In this document: piece by piece, positions 45,816 to 54,346 of the stretch
Layout: every line of letters starts with the position of its first letter
How positions within the stretch are numbered: the first letter of the stretch is position 1
Assembly (NCBI GenBank): GCA_030041495.1
Contig: JASHNT010000141.1
Span: 186,001 to 250,000, forward strand
Direction of reading: 5' to 3'
Length of the DNA: 64,000 bases
Source of the DNA: Bryobacteraceae bacterium
Lineage (GTDB): Bacteria > Acidobacteriota > Terriglobia > Bryobacterales > Bryobacteraceae
Made by a program: the position numbers and the translations under genes
The notes under the pieces: generated by a model
Database searches by the model: none
Seen by the model: the letters and a program-made list of their open reading frames with translations, nothing else
What the model was told of the DNA's origin: nothing

Positions 45816-45892
45816 TGGTGCGCCCGGAGTGATTCGAACACCCGACCTTCTGGTTCGTAGCCAGACGCTCTATCCAACTGAGCTACGGGCGC
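45816..45892 (-). tRNA. tRNA-Arg (anticodon ACG)
   Basis: Read on the minus strand it begins GCGCCCGTAGCTCAGTTGGA. The acceptor stem is GCGCCCG/CGGGCGC, the anticodon arm TCTGG-CTACGAA-CCAGA gives anticodon ACG, and the T arm is GGGTG-TTCGAAT-CACTC. The 3' CCA is encoded (45816-45818). ACG is read as ICG after deamination and decodes CGU, CGC and CGA. Confidence 0.97.
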
Positions 45893-45928
45893 GATAGGTG
45901 AGACTGAACCTCAGTTTAACACACGCCC

Positions 45929-45954
45929 AAAAACGCGGACGGGCGTGATCCGCG
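45929..45954 (-). terminator. Rho-independent terminator after the di-haem gene
   Basis: On the minus strand a 6-bp stem CGCGGA/TCCGCG (45949-45954 with 45934-45939, loop of nine) is followed by five T (45933-45929). An overlapping stem GGGCGTG/CACGCCC is an alternative fold. It lies about 30 bases past the stop at 45985 and before the tRNA. Confidence 0.72.
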
Positions 45955-45984
45955 CACGCCCGCCTGGCTTTCTGAGCCTCTCCG

Positions 45985-47382
45985 CTAAAGCGTGGCCAGG
46001 AATGCGGCTAGGTCCGCTTGCTGTTGCCCGGAAAGATTCAGGTTGAAGCGCTTGTTGTAGAAGGTGACCACCTCGGCGAGCGTTTGCGCGGACCCATTGT
46101 GGAAGTAAGGAGCACGCGCAGCCAGCCCGCGAAGTATGGGCCCTTTCACTTTGCCGATATCCGCCCAAAGGCCGGTCACCATAGCCCGGCCGGGATCGGT
46201 GGTCGATACCACCTCGCCAGTTGTGTTGTTCATCAGGGTAATCACCGGGAGGTAGCTGACATCGAGCGGACTGTTCAAATCCCCCACGCCGATGTTCAAC
46301 GGCGCAGGGTAGGAGTGATTTCCCACATTAGGCGAGTCGTGGCAGGTTCCACAGGTCCCGGTGACCGATGGCCCCAGGACGTCGTTGATGCCCGCTACGC
46401 CGGTAATGGTAATGGAAAGTGAATTGAACAACGCTTCGCCTCGCGCTATGCTGGCTTTCGCAGCCTGCGAGGAGCCGGCCCAGGCCGCATAGAGGTTGAA
46501 GATCATGGCATTGAACGCCTGGCCCGTCGGATTGAAGCCGAAGCTGGACGGGAAGGAATCGTTGATTCCCACGAAGAACGGCTGCGCGGCAAGGGTGATT
46601 GGTCCGCCGCTCGCGCCGCCGGCGCTCAAAGCACCGGCTTGAAAGTCGATCGCCTGCGCGGTCGATAGCGAGGTCTCAAAGTTAACGATCTCCTCAACCT
46701 GCTGCGCGGTGGGCGGAGCCCCTTGTGCATGGGTGGTGGTGGCATCCGTCGCCTGGTGTCCCAGGTCGAAGATCAAATCCCCAGGATTGGTTTGGTACGT
46801 GATCTTCTCTGTCCCGGTTTGCGGAGAAGACTCGCGACCGTCCAACATCACAGTGCTCAGGAACCGGAGGTTGGTGGCGGGCAGCGGCCGCCGGTACATG
46901 GATAGCGTCGTGGTCTCGTTGCAGCCATAAGGATTGTTTACGCTCACCACGGTGAACTCCGCGCCGGCAGGCACTGCCAGTGCAATGCGGATTAGTCCGC
47001 GGCTGGTGAGCAAACTATACGCCGACGCTCTGCCTTCCAGCGTCGAGGTGTCGATGTTGTGGTCGCAGTTAGATCCGTCAACGGTCCGGAAAATCGGGTC
47101 CAGCCCTTGGGTAAACAGAAACCTTAACGCGACTTCAGCGGCCGACACCGTCCAGCCCTCGGTGGGCAAATGACACGATGAGCAGGATCTTCCATTCGTT
47201 CCCAGCGATTGAAAGAACGGTCCGGTAAGATCCAGGGGCTGATTGTTTGTGTTGTAGGTTTCCAGAAAGCCGCTGGGGTTGGGCAGCGGAAGAAGGTTGG
47301 GAAGGGATTGTGCCGCGGCGTGCTGCATGAGCGCGGTAGATGCGGCAATCGTAACGAGGCACATTTCGACTCTCGATCTCAT
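45985..47382 (-). CDS. Di-haem cytochrome c peroxidase / MauG-family protein
   Basis: A 465-residue exported protein with two c-type haem motifs, CSSCH near residue 66 and CGTCH near 344. The C-terminal signature APYFHNGSAQTLAEVVTFYN is typical of the CcpA/MauG family. Long inserts between the haem motifs are unlike classic peroxidases. A signal peptide ends near AAAQ, and GGAGG precedes the ATG. It may reduce peroxide or carry out post-translational oxidation. The substrate is unknown. A terminator follows. Confidence 0.88.
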   Translation of the reverse strand: MRSRVEMCLVTIAASTALMQHAAAQSLPNLLPLPNPSGFLETYNTNNQPLDLTGPFFQSLGTNGRSCSSCHLPTEGWTVSAAEVALRFLFTQGLDPIFRTVDGSNCDHNIDTSTLEGRASAYSLLTSRGLIRIALAVPAGAEFTVVSVNNPYGCNETTTLSMYRRPLPATNLRFLSTVMLDGRESSPQTGTEKITYQTNPGDLIFDLGHQATDATTTHAQGAPPTAQQVEEIVNFETSLSTAQAIDFQAGALSAGGASGGPITLAAQPFFVGINDSFPSSFGFNPTGQAFNAMIFNLYAAWAGSSQAAKASIARGEALFNSLSITITGVAGINDVLGPSVTGTCGTCHDSPNVGNHSYPAPLNIGVGDLNSPLDVSYLPVITLMNNTTGEVVSTTDPGRAMVTGLWADIGKVKGPILRGLAARAPYFHNGSAQTLAEVVTFYNKRFNLNLSGQQQADLAAFLATL

Positions 47383-47533
47383 TAGCTTTCCTCCGAAAGC
47401 GGGCGAAACCCGTGATAGGGCTAGACCGATGGAACATACAGTACTACCGGCTTCCCTGCGGAATGCAGACTATCACAGAGCAAATATCAGGACAATACAA
47501 CTTCCGGCATACGACCAAAGTGGTAAAGGGAGA

Positions 47534-48607
47534 TCATCCGATGCGGCCATCGCGCCGCAGCCGGAGCTCCCGGCCACGCCAAACAACCGAGTTGCCGAAC
47601 AGTGCCACGGCCCACACGGCGGCTCCGAAGAGATCGCGCAGCGGGATCAGGAACCATAATCGCACCACGTCACGGCTGCGCATGACGAACCATCCCGATT
47701 CGATCGCCATCAGCATCCGAGCAGCCAGCACGGCGGCTGCGACGCTCCATCGCCCTCCGCATGCGGCCACCACGGCCCAGAACGTGGCGAAAGTCACAGG
47801 CAATCCCAGATAGCCGCCGAATTTCGACACGCGAATCGTCCGTGCCCAGCGCAGCTGATGCCGCCACACATCGGCCCAGGACCCGCCCAGATGCGTCGCC
47901 ACGATCACCTCGCTCAGCACGCACTTCAAACCCAGCGCGTGCAGCTTCGCGCCAAGCTGATAATCGTCCGCCAGATAATCGGCGATGGAGGCAAAGCCGC
48001 CGATCCTCTCCAGATCGGCTGTTCGAAAAGCCAGCGTCGAGCCCATAGCGAACTCTTCGACGCCCACCATCCGCGCGACCAACGTCGATGGCGCAAATTC
48101 GGTCACCACCCCCAGGCCCTCGAAACGCGCGGCGAAGGTCGAACCCTCCGCCTGATACAGGCAGGTGACCAATCCCACGCCGGGATCTTCGAGAGGAGCG
48201 GTCACCCGCAACAAGTAGTCGGGCTCCACGCGGATATCCGAATCGTTCACCACCAGCAAGGAATAACGGGCTTCGAGCGCCAGGTCCATTAGAACGCCGG
48301 CCTTTTGATTCGGCGCATCCGTGCGGCACTCAACGATGCGCACACGCGGGAACTCGCGCAGCACTGCAACCGCCGGATCGTCCAGCGAACGGACGCCGCA
48401 CAGCAGCTCATATTCGCCCTCCAGCTGGCAGTGGGAGGCGATGGCCTCGCGGAATCCGGAGTCGAGGCCGCGCACCGGCTTGAGAATGGAGACGGGAGGA
48501 GGCGCGGCGCTTTTCTTCAAGATTTGCCCGCCGCGAAACCACAGACACGCGACCGCGGCGAACGCCTGGTATCCGGCTGCGATCGCGCCGATGATCTCCA
48601 AAATCAC
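47534..48607 (-). CDS. hpnI: Hopanoid glycosyltransferase HpnI
   Basis: A 357-residue GT2/GT21-type membrane enzyme. It has an N-terminal membrane helix, PPVSILKPVRGLD, the metal-binding VVNDSDIRVEPDYL (DxD-like), DYLADDYQLG and the acceptor-site QLRWARTIR, then three C-terminal helices. This is the pattern of ceramide glucosyltransferase relatives, and HpnI adds N-acetylglucosamine to bacteriohopanetetrol. The assignment rests on similarity and on the neighbouring hpnJ. The deacetylase hpnK that follows HpnI in the pathway is not in this window. Confidence 0.85.
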   Translation of the reverse strand: MILEIIGAIAAGYQAFAAVACLWFRGGQILKKSAAPPPVSILKPVRGLDSGFREAIASHCQLEGEYELLCGVRSLDDPAVAVLREFPRVRIVECRTDAPNQKAGVLMDLALEARYSLLVVNDSDIRVEPDYLLRVTAPLEDPGVGLVTCLYQAEGSTFAARFEGLGVVTEFAPSTLVARMVGVEEFAMGSTLAFRTADLERIGGFASIADYLADDYQLGAKLHALGLKCVLSEVIVATHLGGSWADVWRHQLRWARTIRVSKFGGYLGLPVTFATFWAVVAACGGRWSVAAAVLAARMLMAIESGWFVMRSRDVVRLWFLIPLRDLFGAAVWAVALFGNSVVWRGRELRLRRDGRIG

Positions 48608-48613
48608 GCTGCT

Positions 48614-48988
48614 CTAGAGCGCCAGTAAGGCCACGCCGCCGGCCACCAAAGCCGCGCCCATCCAGCGCTTGGCGTCGACGCGCTCGCGCAGCACCAGCCG
48701 CGCCAGGATGGTCTCAAATACGAAGCTGGCCGCGGAAGCGGGCACGGCGAAACTCAGATCGGCTTGGGAAACCAGCGTCATGAAGGCGAAGAAGGAGATG
48801 GCCATGCACACGATCGCCAGGATCAGGTACTTCTTCATGGCCAGATTCGCGGCCACGCGGCCCAGGCCGCGCGAGCGAAAGCGAATCTCGCCATGGCGCT
48901 TCATCTCGAAACTTTGCAGAGTATCGCCGGCCACGGTTCCGGCCACGATCAGAGCCACCAGCAACCAGGCTTGCGCTGCGGGCATCAC
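48614..48988 (-). CDS. Small EamA/SMR-like transporter, subunit 2
   Basis: A 124-residue protein with four membrane helices and the SMR/EamA half-fold (ADLSFAVPASAASFVFETIL, then GAALVAGGVALLAL). Its ATG overlaps the stop of the upstream sister gene by four bases (ATGA), so the pair is coupled. It lies seven bases before hpnI. Two dissimilar four-helix genes in tandem suggest a heterodimer like ArnE/ArnF, which flip an aminoarabinose lipid. A role in moving hopanoid or its glycosylated form is inferred from context only. Confidence 0.82.
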   Translation of the reverse strand: MMPAAQAWLLVALIVAGTVAGDTLQSFEMKRHGEIRFRSRGLGRVAANLAMKKYLILAIVCMAISFFAFMTLVSQADLSFAVPASAASFVFETILARLVLRERVDAKRWMGAALVAGGVALLAL

Positions 48989-49410
48989 GAGCGAACCTCC
49001 TCGATCGATGGCCGCGACTCCTCCGGCGTCGTTCGCGACTCAGTCATGCCGACCAGGGCCGTCCCCGCCACGATCAACAAGGTTCCCGACCAGCGCGACA
49101 CGCTGATCTGCTCATTCAGGACCAGGCGCCCCATGGCCGCGGTGATGATGTAGCCCACCGCGGTCAGCGGCAGCACGTAGCTCAAATCCGCCCAGCTCAG
49201 CAAAGCCATGCGCGACAGCAGCCACACGATCAGCAGCACGATACCCACCGCTACGTACGGGCTGAAAATCGCCGTCAGATAGTCCCCCGGCGAGGCGAGC
49301 TCGCGGTGCTTCATGCCAACCGTGAGGGACAAGTTTCCGAGCGGCTGAGAGATGATCACCAGCGCCAGGAACAGGCGCGTCTTCCAGCGCAGCCGTTCGT
49401 CCGCGGGCAT
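48985..49410 (-). CDS. Small EamA/SMR-like transporter, subunit 1
   Basis: A 141-residue four-helix protein with PYVAVGIVLLIVWLLSRM, SWADLSYVLPLTAVGYIITA and GTLLIVAGTALVGM, the same half-fold as its partner, and a charged C-terminal tail. ATG 49410 gives a normal start; upstream open frame lacks similarity. It follows hpnJ by 34 bases and overlaps subunit 2. The aligned SWADLSYVLP and SQADLSFAVP blocks show that the two are diverged duplicates. Confidence 0.8.
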   Translation of the reverse strand: MPADERLRWKTRLFLALVIISQPLGNLSLTVGMKHRELASPGDYLTAIFSPYVAVGIVLLIVWLLSRMALLSWADLSYVLPLTAVGYIITAAMGRLVLNEQISVSRWSGTLLIVAGTALVGMTESRTTPEESRPSIEEVRS

Positions 49411-49444
49411 CAGCGGGACCGTCCCCCTTGAGAACCGGCTCGTC

Positions 49445-50935
49445 TCATTTGAGAACGGGCTCCTCCACCTCCGCTTCCTTGAGCGACGGGTCGACGCCCG
49501 CAGCTTTGTACTCCGCCACATACTTCTTGCGTTTGTGGCGCAGGCTCAGGTAGCTCCTGGCTTCCTTGTACAGGCGCTTCCGCTCCGGACCGTCAAAAAT
49601 CGCTTTCCGGACGATCCTCCAGGCGGCCTTGGGGCGGAAATAATATTCGCCGTAGAAACGCTCTACCCAGTCCACCATTTCGGCGCGATCCAGAATTCCC
49701 GGATAGATTACGTTGGGTAACTGGTGGCCCTGGTTGTCGGCCATGTTGAGCTGCACCAGGTTGTTCTGCTTCGCGTACTGGTAGAACTCGGTGCCCGGAT
49801 AGGCGTGCGCGATGGACACCTGAATCGTCTCGCAATCCAGTTTCTTGGCGAAATCGATGGTGGTGCGGATCGTCTCGCGGGTCTCGCCCGGCATGCCGAT
49901 GATGAAGTCCCCGTGAATCACCAGCCCCAGCTTGTGCGCATTCTCGGTGAAGCGATGCGCCATGTCGATGGTGGCGCCCTTCTTCATGTTCTTCAGGATC
50001 TGCGCGTCGCCGGTCTCGTAGCCGACGATCAGCAGCCGAGCTCCGGCTTCCTTCATCGCCTTCAGCGTTTCGTAATCGGTGGTGACGCGCGAGGTGCAGG
50101 ACCAGGTGAAATCGAGCTTCTGCCTCCGCAACTCCGCGCAAACTTCCAGCGTGCGCTGCTTGCGGTAATTAAACGTGTCGTCGTCGAAGAAGATTTCCTT
50201 CAATCCCGGGAAATTTTCGAGCGAGAACTTCACCTCATTGGCGATGTCCTGCGCCGAACGCAATCTCCAGCGATGTCCCGAATGCGTCTGCGGCCACAAG
50301 CAGAAAGTGCACATCGCCGGACAACCACGGGTGGTGTAAAAGGAGATGTACGGATTCAGCAGGAACGGAACGTTATAGCGGCGGAAATCCAGATCGCGCT
50401 TGTAAACTTTGGTCACCCACGGCAGCTCATCCAGATTCTCGATTTGCGGGCCTTCCGGATTGTGCACGTTCTTTCCATTCGCCCGGTAGCTGACGCCGGG
50501 AAGCTCGGAAAGCGGAGTTCCCTTGGCGTAGTTGGCGATCTGGTAATCGAACTCGCGCCGCACGATGAAGTCGATGGCCTTGGTGGCGTCCAGCACTTTG
50601 TCCGGCTCGATGGCTACCGGAGGTCCCACGAAGCATACCTGCATCTTGGGATTCGAGTCCTTCATCATCTCCGCGATCTTCACGTCGACGTGGAAGCCGG
50701 GCGAGGACGTGAACAGCACCAGCAATTCGAAGTTCTTGGCCTGGGCCACGGTCTCTTCGATGGTGACTCCGTGCGGCGGGGCGTCGAGAACCTTGCTATC
50801 CGGCAGCATGCCCGCCGGGTAACATAGCCACACCGGATACCAGTAGGACTCGATCTCCCGGGTGGAGGGCCAGCGCGATCCTGCGCCGCCGTCGAAGCCC
50901 TGAAAAGAGGGAGGGTTCAGAAATAAGGTTCTCAT
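49445..50935 (-). CDS. hpnJ: Hopanoid-associated B12-binding radical SAM protein HpnJ
   Basis: A 496-residue enzyme. A B12-binding-like N-terminal region precedes the radical SAM domain, which has the cluster motif CPAMCTFCLW near residue 205, followed by EIFFDDDTFN, VGYETGDAQIL and GDFIIGMPGETRETI. The sequence NPPSFQGFDGGAGSRWPSTR at the N-terminus is characteristic of HpnJ. HpnJ converts bacteriohopanetetrol glucosamine to the cyclitol ether form. It is 24 bases downstream of the lipid-carrier-like gene. Confidence 0.92.
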   Translation of the reverse strand: MRTLFLNPPSFQGFDGGAGSRWPSTREIESYWYPVWLCYPAGMLPDSKVLDAPPHGVTIEETVAQAKNFELLVLFTSSPGFHVDVKIAEMMKDSNPKMQVCFVGPPVAIEPDKVLDATKAIDFIVRREFDYQIANYAKGTPLSELPGVSYRANGKNVHNPEGPQIENLDELPWVTKVYKRDLDFRRYNVPFLLNPYISFYTTRGCPAMCTFCLWPQTHSGHRWRLRSAQDIANEVKFSLENFPGLKEIFFDDDTFNYRKQRTLEVCAELRRQKLDFTWSCTSRVTTDYETLKAMKEAGARLLIVGYETGDAQILKNMKKGATIDMAHRFTENAHKLGLVIHGDFIIGMPGETRETIRTTIDFAKKLDCETIQVSIAHAYPGTEFYQYAKQNNLVQLNMADNQGHQLPNVIYPGILDRAEMVDWVERFYGEYYFRPKAAWRIVRKAIFDGPERKRLYKEARSYLSLRHKRKKYVAEYKAAGVDPSLKEAEVEEPVLK

Positions 50936-50959
50936 GAATGTTTAACGTTGACTCACCGG

Positions 50960-51703
50960 TTACGGAGCATCGGCGATCTCCGGCTGCTTTTCTTCACCCG
51001 CGGGCGTTGGCTCGCCGAAGTGGATGTTCAGATCCGCGCGTCCGGCGATGCGCGTATCCACGTGGCATTCGATACGCGAAGGCACGGAAATGCCGTTCTC
51101 CAGTTTGAACTCGTTCACGAACGCGACCTTTTTTAAAAAGATGGAAGGAGTCTTCACCAGCGTGCCCGACTCGCGCAATGGCATGCCCGTGGCCGCGTCG
51201 ATCCACAGCTCACCTTTGAACAATCCGACCGCCTTCTTTTTCGGAGTCAGCTCGAAGACGTACGTGCGGCTGTCGCCTTCCGTCATGCGGGTCTTCAGGC
51301 GGAACTTGTAGTTGTCCGGGGTGATGGCGATGGAAGGATTGTCAGTATTTTCGGTCTGCAGCGCCAGGTAGCGCTCGATCACTTCATGTTGGACCGTGCG
51401 GTCGCCCACGAACTCGCCCAGGCGGTGATAGGTGATCGCGCCCAGGCGTTTCACGATCCGCATCACCTTCATCCGGCCAGTTTCTTTCAGCTTGGGAAGC
51501 TGTGCGTCGATATCCACTTCCATCTGCGTGCCGCGCAGCGCTTCCTGCTGTATCTTACTGGCATCAAGGAACTTAGCTACCAGAGGATTGGTGGCTTCAC
51601 TAGAATCGAAGGCCCACGTGGATCCGGCGAAAACAGTTGCCAGAATGGCCGATCCAAGAATCAGTCCGCGTAGCCGCAATTCAAGCGTCCTCAGGCGAAC
51701 CAC
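50960..51703 (-). CDS. LolA/RseB-fold secreted protein
   Basis: A protein of about 247 residues with signal peptide (RGLILGSAILATVFAGSTWA) and a beta-rich body: GTQMEVDIDAQLPKLKETGR, YVFELTPKKKAVGLFKGELW and GMPLRESGTLVKTP. The last is typical of the half-barrel used by LolA and RseB to bind lipids. Start GTG 51703 is tentative; TTG 51679 has a better GAGGA spacing. It lies 17 bases after comEC and 24 before hpnJ, so it sits at the front of the hopanoid genes. A hopanoid-carrier role is inference. Confidence 0.72.
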   Translation of the reverse strand: MVRLRTLELRLRGLILGSAILATVFAGSTWAFDSSEATNPLVAKFLDASKIQQEALRGTQMEVDIDAQLPKLKETGRMKVMRIVKRLGAITYHRLGEFVGDRTVQHEVIERYLALQTENTDNPSIAITPDNYKFRLKTRMTEGDSRTYVFELTPKKKAVGLFKGELWIDAATGMPLRESGTLVKTPSIFLKKVAFVNEFKLENGISVPSRIECHVDTRIAGRADLNIHFGEPTPAGEEKQPEIADAP

Positions 51704-51720
51704 CTTCTCCGCCCCTAGAG

Positions 51721-54276
51721 CTAGTGTACCAAATCCGCCTGAAACGGGTACCAGGGAGCCCGATCTACAGGATGCCACGCCATCTGGTCGAACCAGAGGT
51801 GTTGGCCGTCGGTTGAGACCGTCACCAAACCGTCAAGATCGGTTCGCAGGACGTCGGCGTGCACGCCCGCCAGGCGCTTTAGAACCTCGGCGTTAGGGTG
51901 ACCGAAGGAGTTCTCGTAACCCGCCGAAATGATCGCCACCGACGGCGATACGGAGTCCAGGAAAGGCTGAATGCTGGAGGTCCGCGAGCCGTGATGGCCG
52001 ACTTTCAGGACATCGGCATGGCCGGCCAAGTCCTCGGTCAGGAGGCGAGCCTCCATGGGTCTCTCAAGGTCTCCGGTGAGGAGAAATGAGCGCGCGCCGT
52101 AGCTCACTCGGAACGCCAGCGAGTCGTTATTACCGAGTTTGGCCGCGAAGTAGTCCGGGGGCGGCGAGACGATGGTGATCGTGGTTCCGGAGAAGGCGAA
52201 CGGTGGCTCCGCGCGCAGTTCGCGCACGCGAATTCCGAGCCGCTCCGCTTGCTGCTCCAGTGCAGCCGATGGATTCGCACCGACCCATAATTCCGTGGGG
52301 CGGAAGTTGTCGAGGATCGCCGGCAAGCCTCCGATGTGATCCTCGTGCGCATGCGTGGCTACAACGACGTCAAGCCTCTTGATCCCGCGCGTCCAGAGAT
52401 ATGGCGAGACCACGTCTTCGCCGATGTTCAGGTTCGCTTTGCGTGTGCGTCCGAACTGGAGCAGCCCTCCTCCATCCACCAGCATGCGAGCCCCTCCCGG
52501 AAACATCAGCAGCAGGCTGTCGCCCTGGCCCACGTCGATGGAAGTGAGCTCGAGCGTGCGCGGCTGCGCCTGGGGCGGCCAGGGATGCCAGATCAGCAGC
52601 GCGAACAGCACCAGCACGATCGCCATCGCCGGAGTCCAGATGATCTTGCGGCGCGCGGCTTCGTTTCGGCCCGCAGCCGCCGCTAGCGCGATCAGCGATA
52701 CTGTGAGCACCGCGGCCAGCCACAAAGGTGGGTCGGGAACGCGCCAGGAAGGCTCCAGAGCGGCGTGCCATTCCGCGATCCGAGCCGACAGCTTCAACAG
52801 CCACCCGGCTAACGCCGCCAGCCAGCGCCAATTGCTAAAGATGGCCGCAAAACCCAGAGGCACCACCGCTTCCATGACAGGACAGATCAAGAGATTCGCT
52901 GTTAACCCAGTAAAAGACACGCGATGGAAATATTCGGCCATGGGCAGAGCCAGGCCGATCTGAATCACCGTGGACAGGATGGCCATCTCCACGGCGAAGA
53001 ATGCGAATCGCGCGCTCCACTCGGTAACCAGCTCGGCACCGCGCCGGGGCAACCGGGTCCACAACGTAATGGTTTCGGCGACCAGCCGCAGTTCGACTCG
53101 CAAGTGCGCCGCGTGGCGGTCCAGATGAACGTCGCGAGCCAGATCGCTGAGCGAGCGGATGCCGCGTGCCAGCGGCACGATGCGCGGATCGAGGATCGGC
53201 GATGCCAGCGCGCCAATCGCAGCCACGGAGAGAAAGGAGAGTTGGAAGCTCGCGTCGAACAGTGAATCGGGGTCCCATAGCGTGTAGAGCAGCGCTATCG
53301 CCGCCAGCAGATTCATGATCCGGGTGCGGCGGAACAGGAACCGGGCGGCCAGGAACAGGCTGAAACCCGCTGCCGCGCGCACCACCGGCGCCGAGAATCC
53401 GGAGACGAAAGCATACAGCCAAGCGGCTGCCGATGTCGCGCCAAGCGCTCCCAGCTCTGGAACACCACAGGCTCGCAGCAGAAACAGCAGCACTCCGGCG
53501 AGCACACTGACATGCACGCCGGAGATCACCAGTGCGTGAAACGTTCCCGTGCGGCGGAAATCTTCGGTCCACACCCGCTCTAGTCCCGAGGTCTCGCCGA
53601 TCAGGATCGCCTCCATCATTGCTGTGGCGTACGGATCGCCCGAATAGAGCTTGTCGAGCCGTTCCAGTGCACCTGTGCGCAGCGCGTACACCATGGCCAT
53701 GAATCTCGATCCGCAACGCCCGGGCAAAATCTTCGCCTGCGTTTCAGGCGTCATGGCGGCAGTCCAGAAAATGTTCTGCCGTGCGAGGTAGCTCACGTAA
53801 TCGAAGCCGCCGGGGTTGTTGTAGTTGTGCGGACTGCGCACGCGAGCTTCTATTTCCACGCGCTGCCCGTAAGCCAGTTTTTGCGGCGGCGCGGAATCGC
53901 CCGCGGCATTTTCGTCCAACGGCAGGCTGACCCGTGCCCGCGCACGCCAATCCAATTCCAGAGTGAACTGCTCCCGCCCGGGAGAGAACACGGTCGGCTC
54001 GACTACACAGCCGTCGAGCAAGACTGTCTCGCGAAACCCGGCATCGATTTGAGGTGGAGGAGGAGGGCGATGCAGCACGTAATCCAGCGTGCCGGCGAAC
54101 ACCAGCGCGCCGCCGATACAGGTCGCCCGCTGCCGGCGCGAGCCTCGCGCCAGGGTCGCCAACAACAGGAACGCCACGATCGGCCACCCGGCCTCGAAGG
54201 GCGTAAAAGACAACCACCGTCCGGCGAGCACGCCGGCAAAAACGGCGGCGAAGGGAAAAACCAGGGGATCGCGCAT
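51721..54276 (-). CDS. comEC: ComEC/Rec2 DNA-uptake channel
   Basis: An 851-residue protein. The N-terminal soluble OB-like region has HNYNNPGGFDYVSYLARQNI. The ComEC membrane domain follows with GTFHALVISGVHVSVLAGVL and FLSVAAIGALASPIL. The C-terminal metallo-beta-lactamase domain has DVGQGDSLLLMFPGG and THAHEDHIGGLP near residue 640. It carries single-stranded DNA through the inner membrane in natural transformation. A dprA gene lies at the window's right edge, which supports competence in this lineage. It is full length. Confidence 0.94.
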   Translation of the reverse strand: MRDPLVFPFAAVFAGVLAGRWLSFTPFEAGWPIVAFLLLATLARGSRRQRATCIGGALVFAGTLDYVLHRPPPPPQIDAGFRETVLLDGCVVEPTVFSPGREQFTLELDWRARARVSLPLDENAAGDSAPPQKLAYGQRVEIEARVRSPHNYNNPGGFDYVSYLARQNIFWTAAMTPETQAKILPGRCGSRFMAMVYALRTGALERLDKLYSGDPYATAMMEAILIGETSGLERVWTEDFRRTGTFHALVISGVHVSVLAGVLLFLLRACGVPELGALGATSAAAWLYAFVSGFSAPVVRAAAGFSLFLAARFLFRRTRIMNLLAAIALLYTLWDPDSLFDASFQLSFLSVAAIGALASPILDPRIVPLARGIRSLSDLARDVHLDRHAAHLRVELRLVAETITLWTRLPRRGAELVTEWSARFAFFAVEMAILSTVIQIGLALPMAEYFHRVSFTGLTANLLICPVMEAVVPLGFAAIFSNWRWLAALAGWLLKLSARIAEWHAALEPSWRVPDPPLWLAAVLTVSLIALAAAAGRNEAARRKIIWTPAMAIVLVLFALLIWHPWPPQAQPRTLELTSIDVGQGDSLLLMFPGGARMLVDGGGLLQFGRTRKANLNIGEDVVSPYLWTRGIKRLDVVVATHAHEDHIGGLPAILDNFRPTELWVGANPSAALEQQAERLGIRVRELRAEPPFAFSGTTITIVSPPPDYFAAKLGNNDSLAFRVSYGARSFLLTGDLERPMEARLLTEDLAGHADVLKVGHHGSRTSSIQPFLDSVSPSVAIISAGYENSFGHPNAEVLKRLAGVHADVLRTDLDGLVTVSTDGQHLWFDQMAWHPVDRAPWYPFQADLVH

Positions 54277-54346
54277 GGCGCTACCCCCCTAGTTAAGATT
54301 TCAGCGGAAAATTCTCAGCCTAGCTTACTTCCAAGCCGGCTTACTC

